From Anaerofilum hominis (lineage in GTDB: Bacteria; Bacillota; Clostridia; Oscillospirales; Ruminococcaceae): a DNA stretch of 64,000 bases. Shown piece after piece: positions 43,832-52,376 of the stretch. The notes beneath the pieces were generated by a model. The model saw only the letters and a program-made list of their open reading frames with translations. It did not search any database and was not told the DNA's origin. The translations under genes were made by a program, and so were the position numbers. Each line of letters opens with the position of its first letter. Position 1 is the first letter of the stretch. The stretch is from positions 1 to 64,000 of the forward strand of contig NZ_JACONZ010000002.1 in the NCBI RefSeq assembly GCF_014287275.1. Direction: 5' to 3'.

Positions 43832-44875
43832 ATGTCAGAACAATGGAGACCGATTACTGCCATCACGATGGGAGACCCGGCCGGGATAGGGCCGGAGATC
43901 TGCGTGGATACGATGTTGGACGAGGGAGTCCACAAGCTCTGCCGCCCCTTTGTGATAGGCTCTCTTCCTATTTTGCAGCGCGCGGCCGACTGTAAAGGGG
44001 CCCATCTGGAGTTTCGCCGCATCAGCGATCCGCGAGAGGCTCAATATCTGCCAGGCGTCTGCGATATCCTGGAGACGGGCGACTATGATACGGATTCCAT
44101 CGTCTGGGGAAAGGTGCAGAAGCTGGCGGGTCGGATGTCGTTGGATTTCATTTATAAGTCGATCGAACTGGGGCTTGCCAAAAAGATCGATGCGGTCTCC
44201 ACCAGTCCCATCAACAAGCAATCGATCAAACTGGCCGGCTGCAAAGAGCCCGGACACACCGAGATTTATCAGAAAAGGACGGGCAGCCGCTATGCCCTGA
44301 CCATGTTCAGCTGCCACAAGCTGCGGGTCTTTTTTGTAAGCCGGCATATGAGTCTGATTGACGCCTGCCACTTTGCCAATAAGGCAAATGTTTTGCAGGA
44401 TGTCATTGATATTGATACTGAGCTAAAAAAGATCGGGATCACGCGGCCGCTGATCGCGGTGGCGGCGTTGAACCCCCATGGAGGGGACAACGGACTGTTC
44501 GGCACCGAAGAGCAGACAGACCTGATCCCGGCGGTGGAAGAGGCGTGCCAGTTGGGGATCAACTGTGTGGGACCCTGCCCAGCGGACTCGGTGTTTAACC
44601 TTGGGAAATCGGGAAAGTATGACGCGATCCTTTCCCTTTACCACGATCAGGGCCATATCGCCTGTAAGACACTGGATTTTGAAAAGTCTGTCACCCTGAC
44701 CTTTGGTCTCCCTTTTATTCGCAGTTCGGTAGACCACGGCACGGCGTTTGATCTGGCCGGAAAAGGGCTGGCCCAGGGTGAATCTATGATCGAATCCACC
44801 AAAGTAGTCTCAGAGTATGCCGCTCTTCAACATGAAAAAGAGGAGATGGGCCGAACGGCAGGATCTGCTTGCTAA
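43832..44875 (+). CDS. PdxA2-type 4-phospho-threonate/erythronate dehydrogenase
   Basis: 347 residues from the ATG at 43832 (AAGGAG site). PdxA fold with TMGDPAGIGPEI, PGHTEIYQ (metal His), ALNPHGGDNGLFG and YHDQGHIACKTL. The YHDQGHIA and SVDHGTAFDLAG blocks are typical of the PdxA2 branch that pairs with DUF1537 kinases and oxidatively decarboxylates 4-phospho-tetronates to DHAP and CO2. No vitamin B6 genes are nearby. Confidence 0.88.
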   Translation: MSEQWRPITAITMGDPAGIGPEICVDTMLDEGVHKLCRPFVIGSLPILQRAADCKGAHLEFRRISDPREAQYLPGVCDILETGDYDTDSIVWGKVQKLAGRMSLDFIYKSIELGLAKKIDAVSTSPINKQSIKLAGCKEPGHTEIYQKRTGSRYALTMFSCHKLRVFFVSRHMSLIDACHFANKANVLQDVIDIDTELKKIGITRPLIAVAALNPHGGDNGLFGTEEQTDLIPAVEEACQLGINCVGPCPADSVFNLGKSGKYDAILSLYHDQGHIACKTLDFEKSVTLTFGLPFIRSSVDHGTAFDLAGKGLAQGESMIESTKVVSEYAALQHEKEEMGRTAGSAC

Positions 44876-44890
44876 AGGGGGATGAGGAAA

Positions 44891-46246
44891 ATGCCTTTTC
44901 TGGGTGTGGCGGCAGACGATCTCACTGGGGCGACGACTGCGGGTGTGCTGCTGGCTCGCTCCGGGGCTCGCGCCACAGTCTTTTATGATGGGCAGTCCCA
45001 ACTGGGCGAGGAGGGAGAACGGGCGGATGCGGTACTGATCAGCACTTCCAGCCGTTCGCTCCGTCGGGAACAGGCCTATTTCCAGGCCGCACAGGCGACC
45101 CGCGCCCTGCGTGAGGCGAGAGCCCAGTATTTTTCGAAACGCATTGACACAACCCTGCGCGGACAGATCGGAGCGGAGCTCGACGCTATGCTGGATATGC
45201 TGGGGGACAGTACGGTGGCGATCGTCGTACCGGCCATGCCCCAGTCAAGGCGCATCCTAGTAGGCGGATATTCTGTGATAGACGGCGTCGTGCTTTCCCA
45301 GACCCCTGTGGCGCAGGATGTCCTCACCCCGGTGAGGGAGGCTTATGTACCCGACCTGCTGCAGGAGCAGAGCAAGCGCAAGGTGGGGCTGGTGCCGCTG
45401 AAATCAGTGCTCACAGGTCCGGAGGAAACGGCAGAAGCGTTGCGCAGCCAGAGGGCGCGGGGGTGTGAGATCCTGGTGGTAGACGCTGTTACCTTGGAGG
45501 ATATAGGTACGGTGGCCCGGGCCTGCGCCGATCTCCAGTGGCGGATATTGTCTGCTGATCCCGGCCCGTTTACGGTGCAGCTGATGCGTTGCCGAAGCCT
45601 GCTGGGGGAGGAACGTTCCGTCCCCATCCGGCCCGCGGCGATACTAGGGCAGGCGGCACCAGGGCAGGCGGTGCTGGTGGCGGCGGGGTCTGCCACACCG
45701 GTCACACGGGAACAGATGGAAGTGTTGACGAAGCGTAAAAGAACCCTCCAAATCAGCATAGACCCGGCCCGACTGGCTTTTGACGGCCGCGAGGCGCGGG
45801 AAGAGGGCCTGGCCGCGGCCGCAAAGGCGATGGCGGCTTTGAAAGGAGCGGATGCACCGGAAGTAGTCCTGCTGGAGACAGCTTTGCACGGGACACGGCT
45901 GCAGCTGGACCAGGTGGACCAAGAGCATGGATACCCCAAGGGCAGGAGTGCAGAACTGATCAATAAGGGCCTGGGGTGGATCGTTGCCCGGATCTTGGAC
46001 GAACGGGCGGACCGCGTCGCCGGGCTCTACTGCACCGGGGGCGATACGGAGGTACAGGTGTGCCGGGCGTTAGGATCACCTTGCTTAGAGATGGTGGACT
46101 ACGTCTTTCCGCAGGCGGATTTGGCGCGGTTGCGGGGGAGATATGCGGGGATGCCCATTGTTGGCAAAGGCGGTTTGACTGGAAGCAGCGAGGCTGCTTG
46201 TGTGATCGTGGATAGGATTTTTAAAGAGGCTGGCCGGATGTCCTGA
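44891..46246 (+). CDS. DUF1537 four-carbon acid-sugar kinase
   Basis: 451 residues from the ATG at 44891 (a second ATG nine bases earlier touches the ribosome site). VAADDLTGATTAGVLLA is the sugar-acid-binding N-domain signature. The nucleotide-binding C-domain ends with GGDTEVQV and VGKGGLTGSSEA. Family members phosphorylate D-threonate, L-threonate or D-erythronate at O4. The product is the substrate of the PdxA2 protein encoded 15 bases upstream. Confidence 0.9.
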   Translation: MPFLGVAADDLTGATTAGVLLARSGARATVFYDGQSQLGEEGERADAVLISTSSRSLRREQAYFQAAQATRALREARAQYFSKRIDTTLRGQIGAELDAMLDMLGDSTVAIVVPAMPQSRRILVGGYSVIDGVVLSQTPVAQDVLTPVREAYVPDLLQEQSKRKVGLVPLKSVLTGPEETAEALRSQRARGCEILVVDAVTLEDIGTVARACADLQWRILSADPGPFTVQLMRCRSLLGEERSVPIRPAAILGQAAPGQAVLVAAGSATPVTREQMEVLTKRKRTLQISIDPARLAFDGREAREEGLAAAAKAMAALKGADAPEVVLLETALHGTRLQLDQVDQEHGYPKGRSAELINKGLGWIVARILDERADRVAGLYCTGGDTEVQVCRALGSPCLEMVDYVFPQADLARLRGRYAGMPIVGKGGLTGSSEAACVIVDRIFKEAGRMS

Positions 46247-46269
46247 GCTTCAGAAAGAGGGGAGATAAG

Positions 46270-46707
46270 ATGAAAATTGCATTTGGAAGTGATCCTAACG
46301 CCACCGAATACAAGGAAAAGATGATGAAGTATGTGGTGGGCTTGGGCCATGAGGTGATGGATTTTGGTTCAGACGACCCCATCTACGCGCATGTGGCCAT
46401 CCAGGTAGCAGAACAAGTGGCTGCAAAAAAGTATGACAGGGGCATCCTGTTCTGCGGCACCGGCCTTGGGATGATGCTGGCTGCGAACAAGGTGAAAGGC
46501 GCCTACGCCGCAGTGGTGGGGGATGTGTACAGCGCTCAGAGAGCCTGCCTGTCCAACAATTGCAATATCATTACTCTGGGATCCCAGGTCACCGGAGAAA
46601 AAAAAGCGGAAGCACTCATCCACGAGTATCTGGAATGCACCTATATCTATAACGACCGTTCCGGCAAAAAGGTGGATGCTATCATCGAATATGAACAGCG
46701 ACATTGA
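46270..46707 (+). CDS. RpiB/DerI-like sugar-phosphate isomerase
   Basis: 145 residues. ILFCGTGLGMMLAANKVKG holds the catalytic Cys and phosphate loop, and CLSNNCNIITLGSQ follows the family pattern. The usual GSDHAG at the N-terminus is GSDPNA here, so the phosphate-site His is replaced by Pro. In tetritol catabolism an RpiB homologue (DerI/EryI) turns D-erythrulose-4-P into D-erythrose-4-P; ribose-5-P isomerase is the alternative. Confidence 0.8.
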   Translation: MKIAFGSDPNATEYKEKMMKYVVGLGHEVMDFGSDDPIYAHVAIQVAEQVAAKKYDRGILFCGTGLGMMLAANKVKGAYAAVVGDVYSAQRACLSNNCNIITLGSQVTGEKKAEALIHEYLECTYIYNDRSGKKVDAIIEYEQRH

Positions 46708-46740
46708 GTAGGGACGGGAAAGAAGCGCGAGGATGAAAAG

Positions 46741-47526
46741 ATGAAAAAGATCTATTTTGGGACAAATCTCAAAATGTACAAGGATATCCGCGAGACCAAG
46801 CGCTACCTCTCGGACCTGGAGGCACGCACCCGGGACATTTCTCGGGCGGAGATAGAACTGTTTGTGCTGCCCTCTTTCACCTCTCTGCCAGACGCCTGTC
46901 GCAATACGGACCGGCGGCTCATCCGGTTGGGCGCACAGAATATGTGCTGGGAGGAGCAGGGCCAGTTTACAGGCGAGGTCAGTCCTCTGATGCTGCAGGA
47001 ACTGGGGTTGGATCTGGTGATGGCTGGCCACTCAGAGCGGAGACATGTCTTTCGTGAGACGGATAAAGAGGAGAACTGCAAAGTGCGAAGCGCTTTGGAA
47101 CACGGTTTCACGGCTTTGCTCTGCATCGGGGAGACAGCGGAAGAAAAAGAGTGCGGACTCAGCGACGCATCGCTGAGAGGCCAACTGCTTGCCGGGTTGG
47201 ATGGTATATGGCCCGGCCAGGCCCCGGACCTCTGGATCGCCTATGAACCGGTCTGGGCTATTGGGGTAGAGGGGGTTCCCGCCACGGCGGAATATGCCGC
47301 TGAGAAACACCGGGTGATCCGGTGTTGTCTCAAAGCGCTGCTGGGTGAGGCCGGCGCACAGGTGCCGATCCTTTACGGCGGCAGCGTCAACCCGGACAAC
47401 GCCGACGAATTCATCACCTGCGCAGAGATTGACGGGATGTTCGTGGGCCGCAGCGCTTGGCAGGCACAAACCTTTGAAAAAATGATCCGCAGCGCGCTCG
47501 CCGCTGCCCGCAGGGCGGGAAAATAG
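46741..47526 (+). CDS. TpiA/LerI-like isomerase
   Basis: 261 residues, a TIM barrel. FGTNLKMYKD has the catalytic Asn and Lys but the usual Trp of NWKM is Leu; AGHSERRHVF has the catalytic His, IAYEPVWAIG the catalytic Glu, and YGGSVNPDN the phosphate loop. It could be a true triose-phosphate isomerase acting on DHAP from PdxA2, or a LerI/EryH-type L-erythrulose-1-P isomerase, as suggested by its adjacency to the RpiB-like gene. Confidence 0.82.
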   Translation: MKKIYFGTNLKMYKDIRETKRYLSDLEARTRDISRAEIELFVLPSFTSLPDACRNTDRRLIRLGAQNMCWEEQGQFTGEVSPLMLQELGLDLVMAGHSERRHVFRETDKEENCKVRSALEHGFTALLCIGETAEEKECGLSDASLRGQLLAGLDGIWPGQAPDLWIAYEPVWAIGVEGVPATAEYAAEKHRVIRCCLKALLGEAGAQVPILYGGSVNPDNADEFITCAEIDGMFVGRSAWQAQTFEKMIRSALAAARRAGK

Positions 47527-47598
47527 CAAGAACCCGGCAAGCGGAGGGAACTCCGTCTTGTGAAATAAAAAACAGACAGAAGAAATGGAGAGAGAAAA

Positions 47599-48810
47599 AT
47601 GAAAAAGATCATGGCATTCATCATGGCACTGACATTAACGTTCAGTTTGGCGGCCTGCGGAGGCAGCTCTTCCTCTGCAGAAGTCAGCGGGAGTGGTGGC
47701 GCGACCGGGTCAGGAAACCTGGCGGTGGCGGAGGACGAAAAGGTTTATGTGGGCGTTTGCAGCCACCTTTCCGGCAGCTATTCTTATCTTTATGAGTACG
47801 CCAAAGAATCTTTTGATGTCTGCTTGAGCTATCTCAATGCCAACGGCGGCATTATGGGCCACGAAGTGGAGGTCGTGTGGTTTGATCTGGGCGACAGCAT
47901 CGATACCGCAATGAATGCCTTTGAGTTGGCGACAGAGGACAAACGACTCTCAACGATCGTCATGAGCACTTATTCGCAGAACTGTCTGGCCGTATTGGAC
48001 GCAGCTACCGCCGCCAAGATACCTACCTTTATGGGCGGCTCAGGTGACGCGATTAATACGGGGGCCGACTATATCTGGATGAACCGACCGCTGGACAGCT
48101 CCGCGTCGGCTACCATCGTCACCTATGCGGTAGACACGTTGAAATATACCAAGCCGGTGATCTGCTACAACACTTTGGCTTCCACCCAAGCGGGCGCTGA
48201 GTATATGATCGAATACTTGGGAGATCGCGGCATCGAAGTGGACGACGCACACACTTTTGGCTATTCCAATGAGGAAAAAAACTTTGACACCTACGCAGCG
48301 CAGGTCAAGAGCCTGATCGATGCGGGCGAGTGCGACGGCATCCTCTGCTTTGGCAACCAAACCGATCTTGCGGCGCTCGCAAAATCGCTGGACGCCGCCG
48401 GCTGCGATGTACCCTGCATGGGCAACGCACAGGTGATCAATGAGACCACCCTCAGTCTGGCAGGCGCCTCGATCAACGGCTGGTATTCGGTAGCGGAGTC
48501 CTACGCGGAGGATGAGGGCAAGCTGAACCAGGAATTTCGAGAGATCTACAATGAGGCGACGGGACACTATCCTACCACCAACCTGTACGGCGGATATTTC
48601 CTGTTCTATCTTGAAGCTCTCTGCGAAAAAGCCGGGGATCCTTATGATCGTGATTACATCAATGAAGCCATCAAAGAGGTGGAATTTGACACCCCCTCTG
48701 GCATCTACAAATATTGGGGCGAGGGAGACAGCAATCTGCGAAACAACATGTATGTCTGCGTGGTCGAGGACGGCGTGGCAAAGATTTTAAACTCGGTAGA
48801 GTATCGCTGA
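47599..48810 (+). CDS. Liv-type ABC transporter substrate-binding lipoprotein
   Basis: 403 residues with a lipoprotein signal (FSLAACGGSS, lipid on Cys20) and a Ser/Gly linker. The mature part is Peripla_BP_6: VYVGVCSHLSGSYSYLYEYA, LNANGGIMGHEVEVVWFD, YPTTNLYGGYFLFYL. This fold binds branched-chain amino acids, but also aromatic acids, urea and amides. In this operon the cargo is probably the sugar acid or its ester. Confidence 0.88.
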   Translation: MKKIMAFIMALTLTFSLAACGGSSSSAEVSGSGGATGSGNLAVAEDEKVYVGVCSHLSGSYSYLYEYAKESFDVCLSYLNANGGIMGHEVEVVWFDLGDSIDTAMNAFELATEDKRLSTIVMSTYSQNCLAVLDAATAAKIPTFMGGSGDAINTGADYIWMNRPLDSSASATIVTYAVDTLKYTKPVICYNTLASTQAGAEYMIEYLGDRGIEVDDAHTFGYSNEEKNFDTYAAQVKSLIDAGECDGILCFGNQTDLAALAKSLDAAGCDVPCMGNAQVINETTLSLAGASINGWYSVAESYAEDEGKLNQEFREIYNEATGHYPTTNLYGGYFLFYLEALCEKAGDPYDRDYINEAIKEVEFDTPSGIYKYWGEGDSNLRNNMYVCVVEDGVAKILNSVEYR

Positions 48811-48947
48811 CAGAGGAACGCTTTTGAACAGCGAACGGGCATTCTTTTGGCGGAGGGCCGGAGGCCGTAAAGACCGCGGTGGAAGGCCGTAGAGGGTTTG
48901 TAATCGATAAACAGATGCGGTGGAAACACCGGTAAAGCGGGGTCATT

Positions 48948-49841
48948 ATGAACTTTAATTTATTTGTTTCACTGCTGGTAAACGGCTTGGCGATGGGAAT
49001 GGTATACGCGTTGTTGGCGATGGGGCTCATCATGCTTTTTCGCTCTGCCGGCGTTATGAACTTCGCCCAGGGGATGATGTTGGCCGTCGGCGCATATATC
49101 AGTTACGCCACCCAGGTACAGGCGGATCTGCCGCTTTATGCGGCGATCCCTCTTTGTCTGGCTTCCTATGTGGTCTTCGGGCTCATTTTTATGGCTTGTA
49201 TCTATCTGCCGCTGAAAGATACAAAATTCCCTGCGGCGATTGTCGTGGCCACGATGGGGACCTCCTCCATCCTCTCTGAAGCCTGTACTCTGATCTGGGG
49301 AGGCGAGGCATTGTCGGTGCCGTACCTGGTTACCAACGGAGAGGGCAAGAGCGCCTATCTGACGATCGGCGGCGTTTCAATCCAATGGCAATACATCCTC
49401 ACCACCATCGTGGGCGTCGTGCTGATCTTTTTGGTCTATGTACTGTTCGACAAGCTGTACGTGGGGAAAATGATGGAAGCGGCCGCGCAGGACAAATACA
49501 CTGCCTCGCTGATCGGAATCCCCAAGTTGGTCACGATCGCCATCACCTATGCGATTGCCATCTCGCTGGGATGCATCGGTGGGTTTATGGTCTCCCCGGT
49601 GACCTACTGTTCCGTGAGCCTCAGCTCTCTCCAGCTGCGGGCTTTCGCCTCGGTGGTCATCGGCGGCACGCGCAGCATCAAAGGCGCTGTGATCGGTGCG
49701 CTGCTGGTGGGGCTGGTGGAAGCTTTTGCCACAGTCAACCTGTCCAATTACAAAGATGCAGTGGTATTTATTCTCCTAATCGTATTTTTGCTGGTCAAAC
49801 CGGATGGCTTGGTACGCAGCAAGATTGGCGATAAGGCGTGA
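48948..49841 (+). CDS. Liv-type ABC transporter permease (LivH-like)
   Basis: 297 residues, about eight membrane segments. GLAMGMVYALLAMGLIMLFR and SAGVMNFAQGMMLAVGAY open the family; FASVVIGGTRSIKGAVIGAL is the EAA-type cytosolic loop that contacts the ATPase. Second gene of the transporter set. Confidence 0.92.
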   Translation: MNFNLFVSLLVNGLAMGMVYALLAMGLIMLFRSAGVMNFAQGMMLAVGAYISYATQVQADLPLYAAIPLCLASYVVFGLIFMACIYLPLKDTKFPAAIVVATMGTSSILSEACTLIWGGEALSVPYLVTNGEGKSAYLTIGGVSIQWQYILTTIVGVVLIFLVYVLFDKLYVGKMMEAAAQDKYTASLIGIPKLVTIAITYAIAISLGCIGGFMVSPVTYCSVSLSSLQLRAFASVVIGGTRSIKGAVIGALLVGLVEAFATVNLSNYKDAVVFILLIVFLLVKPDGLVRSKIGDKA

Positions 49842-49850
49842 GGTGTGGAT

Positions 49851-50873
49851 ATGAAATTGATTCAGAAGCCTTTGAGGCGATTTCGGGTGTCGACTCTGCT
49901 GCTATTTGCTCTGGTGCTGCTGTGCGCCGTTCTGGTGCCCCAATTGTTTTCCGGCTATACCCTTAAAGTCATCAACCTTTCCCTTCTTTACGGCATCATG
50001 GTGTTGAGCACGGTGATCGTGCTGGGAATGGGCGGACAGATGTCCATGGCGAACGTGGCGATGTTTGGCCTGGGGGCTTACGTCACCGCCAACCTTTGCT
50101 CCAGCCATATGGGAATCAAAAATTTTAATACGTTGCTGGCGCTCGTCATCTCCGTCGTCGGGGTGGGACTAGTCTCTTTTCTGCTGGGGCTTCTTCTGGA
50201 AAGACTGGATGGAACCTTTTTCACTTTTGCCACAATTGGCGTCGTCCAGGTCTGTGCGGCATTTTTTTCGCAGTATCGGCCGCTTTTTGGAGGCCCGGAT
50301 GGCATCAGTGGTGTGGCTAAGTTGGAGCTGTTCGGATTTAAAGTAGAGGATTATAAAAGCTGGTTTTATGTGCTGGTGTTTTTCCTCCTCGTGGTCGGTG
50401 CTTTTACGGCGCGGCTGAAAAAGACGAAATTTGGCCGCTCGCTTTTCTGTATCCGCGACAACAAGACCGCTGCTGTCACGCTGGGCGTGAATGTTTTTAT
50501 GACGCGGGTATATGCGTTTACCATCCAAGGGATCATCTGTGGCCTATGCGGCGCTCTGTATGCCTTTATGAACGGTTATGTGGGATCCACCATGTTCACG
50601 TTCACCAAGGCGACTGACATGATGATGATGACTATGATCGGCGGCCTGAACAGCATTGCAGGTTCCGTTTTTGGGTCCTTTGTTGTCACGGTTCTGCCTG
50701 AAACGCTGCGAAGTTTACAATCTTACCTGCGCTTAATCTTTGGCGTGATCGTGGTGCTGCTGATGATCTTTATGCCCACAGGTCTGGCGGGGTTGGCGTC
50801 GTCCACGGCGGAAAAAGCCGGGCGTAGGCTACGCAAGGCGAAAGAAAAGAAGAGTGAGGCGAGGCAACCATGA
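49851..50873 (+). CDS. Liv-type ABC transporter permease (LivM-like)
   Basis: 340 residues, about ten membrane segments. LGMGGQMSMANVAMFGLGAY and TMIGGLNSIAGSVFGSF are the LivM signatures. A basic C-terminal tail (KAGRRLRKAKEKK) faces the cytosol. The last four bases overlap the LivG-like gene. Confidence 0.92.
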   Translation: MKLIQKPLRRFRVSTLLLFALVLLCAVLVPQLFSGYTLKVINLSLLYGIMVLSTVIVLGMGGQMSMANVAMFGLGAYVTANLCSSHMGIKNFNTLLALVISVVGVGLVSFLLGLLLERLDGTFFTFATIGVVQVCAAFFSQYRPLFGGPDGISGVAKLELFGFKVEDYKSWFYVLVFFLLVVGAFTARLKKTKFGRSLFCIRDNKTAAVTLGVNVFMTRVYAFTIQGIICGLCGALYAFMNGYVGSTMFTFTKATDMMMMTMIGGLNSIAGSVFGSFVVTVLPETLRSLQSYLRLIFGVIVVLLMIFMPTGLAGLASSTAEKAGRRLRKAKEKKSEARQP

Positions 50874-51625
50874 AACCTGTATTGGAGCTAGAGCACATAA
50901 ACAAGGCTTTCGGTGGGGTGATTGCCGCCAGTGATGTGACCTTTTCGGTGATGCCCGGAGAGATCCACGGCCTGATAGGGCCGAATGGGGCCGGAAAGAC
51001 CACAATGATGAACATCATCAGCGGAATCTATAAAGCGGACAGCGGCAAGATCTTTCTTTCGGGAAAAAGTATCGCGGAGATGCCCGCCCATCGGCGATCG
51101 GTTATGGGGATTGGGCGCACTTTTCAAAGTCCGCGCCTGCTGAAAGGGGCGAATATTCGGGACAATCTGCTGGTAGGTACCGATGTGGCACAGGATATGG
51201 GCTATGCCAAAAGCTTCTTCAGCCGCAGAGACCGAGCGTTTGAAAAAGAACTGGAAGAATACATGGAAATTGCAGGTTTTTCGATCGACTTGGAAGATGA
51301 CATCTCTAAGCTGACCTTTGGGCAGCGCAAGATATTGGAGATCATCCGTTCCCTGCTTGCCAACCCCAAAATCATGCTGGTGGACGAGCCCGCGGCTGGG
51401 CTGAATGAGAATGAAGGAGAAAACGCCATGGCTCTGCTGCGGCTGGTAGCGAGCAAGGGGATTGCCGTACTCTTTATTGAGCATGCCATGCATCTGGTCA
51501 TGAACACTTGCCACCAGATCGAGGTGCTCAATTTCGGAAAGATCATCGCATCCGGCACGCCGCAAGAGGTCTCCAACAACAAAGAGGTAATTGCCGCTTA
51601 TCTGGGGAGGGCCGACGATGATTGA
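50870..51625 (+). CDS. Liv-type ABC transporter ATPase (LivG-like)
   Basis: 251 residues. Walker A GPNGAGKTTMMN, Walker B IMLVDEPAAGLN and the typical LivG-type loop GIGRTFQSPRLL. The ABC signature region reads LTFGQRK in place of the usual LSGGQ/LSYGQ, within family variation. It overlaps both neighbours. Confidence 0.93.
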   Translation: MKPVLELEHINKAFGGVIAASDVTFSVMPGEIHGLIGPNGAGKTTMMNIISGIYKADSGKIFLSGKSIAEMPAHRRSVMGIGRTFQSPRLLKGANIRDNLLVGTDVAQDMGYAKSFFSRRDRAFEKELEEYMEIAGFSIDLEDDISKLTFGQRKILEIIRSLLANPKIMLVDEPAAGLNENEGENAMALLRLVASKGIAVLFIEHAMHLVMNTCHQIEVLNFGKIIASGTPQEVSNNKEVIAAYLGRADDD

Positions 51626-52340
51626 GATCCGCGATTTGCATTGCTATTATGGGGCGATTGAGGCGTTGAGAGGCATTAACATGAAGATCGAGGACGGCGC
51701 CATCACCTGCCTCATCGGTTCCAACGGCGCGGGGAAGACCAGCACCCTGAAGTCCATCTCCAACGTGGTGTGCCGCACTGGAGGTATTATTTATGATGGT
51801 GTCGACCTCTCACATTTGAGAGATATTCAGATCGCCAGGCAAGGAGTCATTCACGTCCCGGAAGGGCGCGGAGTTTTTCCGGGCCTTACAGTGGAGGAGA
51901 ACCTACTTACCGGTACTGTCAACTGGCACGGTCTGTTCGGCAAGGGGAGATACGACCAGGATCTGGCAGAGGTGTACGAACTTTTTCCGCGTCTGCAGGA
52001 GCGCCGCAATCAGCTCGCTTGGTCCCTGTCCGGCGGAGAGCAACAGATGCTCGCAATCGGGCGTGGCTTGATGGGGCGGCCGAAAGTGATGATGCTGGAC
52101 GAGCCGTCGATGGGGCTGGCGCCCTTGGTGGTGGCAGAGCTTTTTGAAAAGATAGTGGAGATTAACAGGGAGCGCGGTATCACGATCCTGCTGGTGGAGC
52201 AAAATGCAAAACTGGCACTGAAAGTGTCCAATTACGCTTATGTGCTGGAGCAGGGATGTATCCTGTTAGAGGGGCCTGCAGAAGAGCTGCGGTATGACCC
52301 GAGAGTGGTGTCCGCTTATATGGGGACCGGCGCACATTGA
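51618..52340 (+). CDS. Liv-type ABC transporter ATPase (LivF-like)
   Basis: 240 residues from the ATG at 51618. Walker A GSNGAGKTSTLK, signature SLSGGEQQM and Walker B VMMLDEPSMGLAP are intact; HVPEGRGVFPGLTV is the LivF-specific Q-loop region. It pairs with the LivG-like subunit. Confidence 0.94.
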   Translation: MIEIRDLHCYYGAIEALRGINMKIEDGAITCLIGSNGAGKTSTLKSISNVVCRTGGIIYDGVDLSHLRDIQIARQGVIHVPEGRGVFPGLTVEENLLTGTVNWHGLFGKGRYDQDLAEVYELFPRLQERRNQLAWSLSGGEQQMLAIGRGLMGRPKVMMLDEPSMGLAPLVVAELFEKIVEINRERGITILLVEQNAKLALKVSNYAYVLEQGCILLEGPAEELRYDPRVVSAYMGTGAH

Positions 52341-52376
52341 ACTTTTGTGGCAGGACCTGACAAGAAAGGAGAAAAA

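Noticed and set aside
43832..44875. Assignment of this gene to vitamin B6 synthesis as pdxA
   Set aside because: No other B6 genes are nearby and it is followed by a DUF1537 kinase, so the tetronate-pathway PdxA2 role fits better.
47599..52340. Plain branched-chain amino acid transporter
   Set aside because: The subunits are Liv-type by family, but their place inside a sugar-acid operon argues against amino acids as the main cargo; the family name is kept, the substrate is not.
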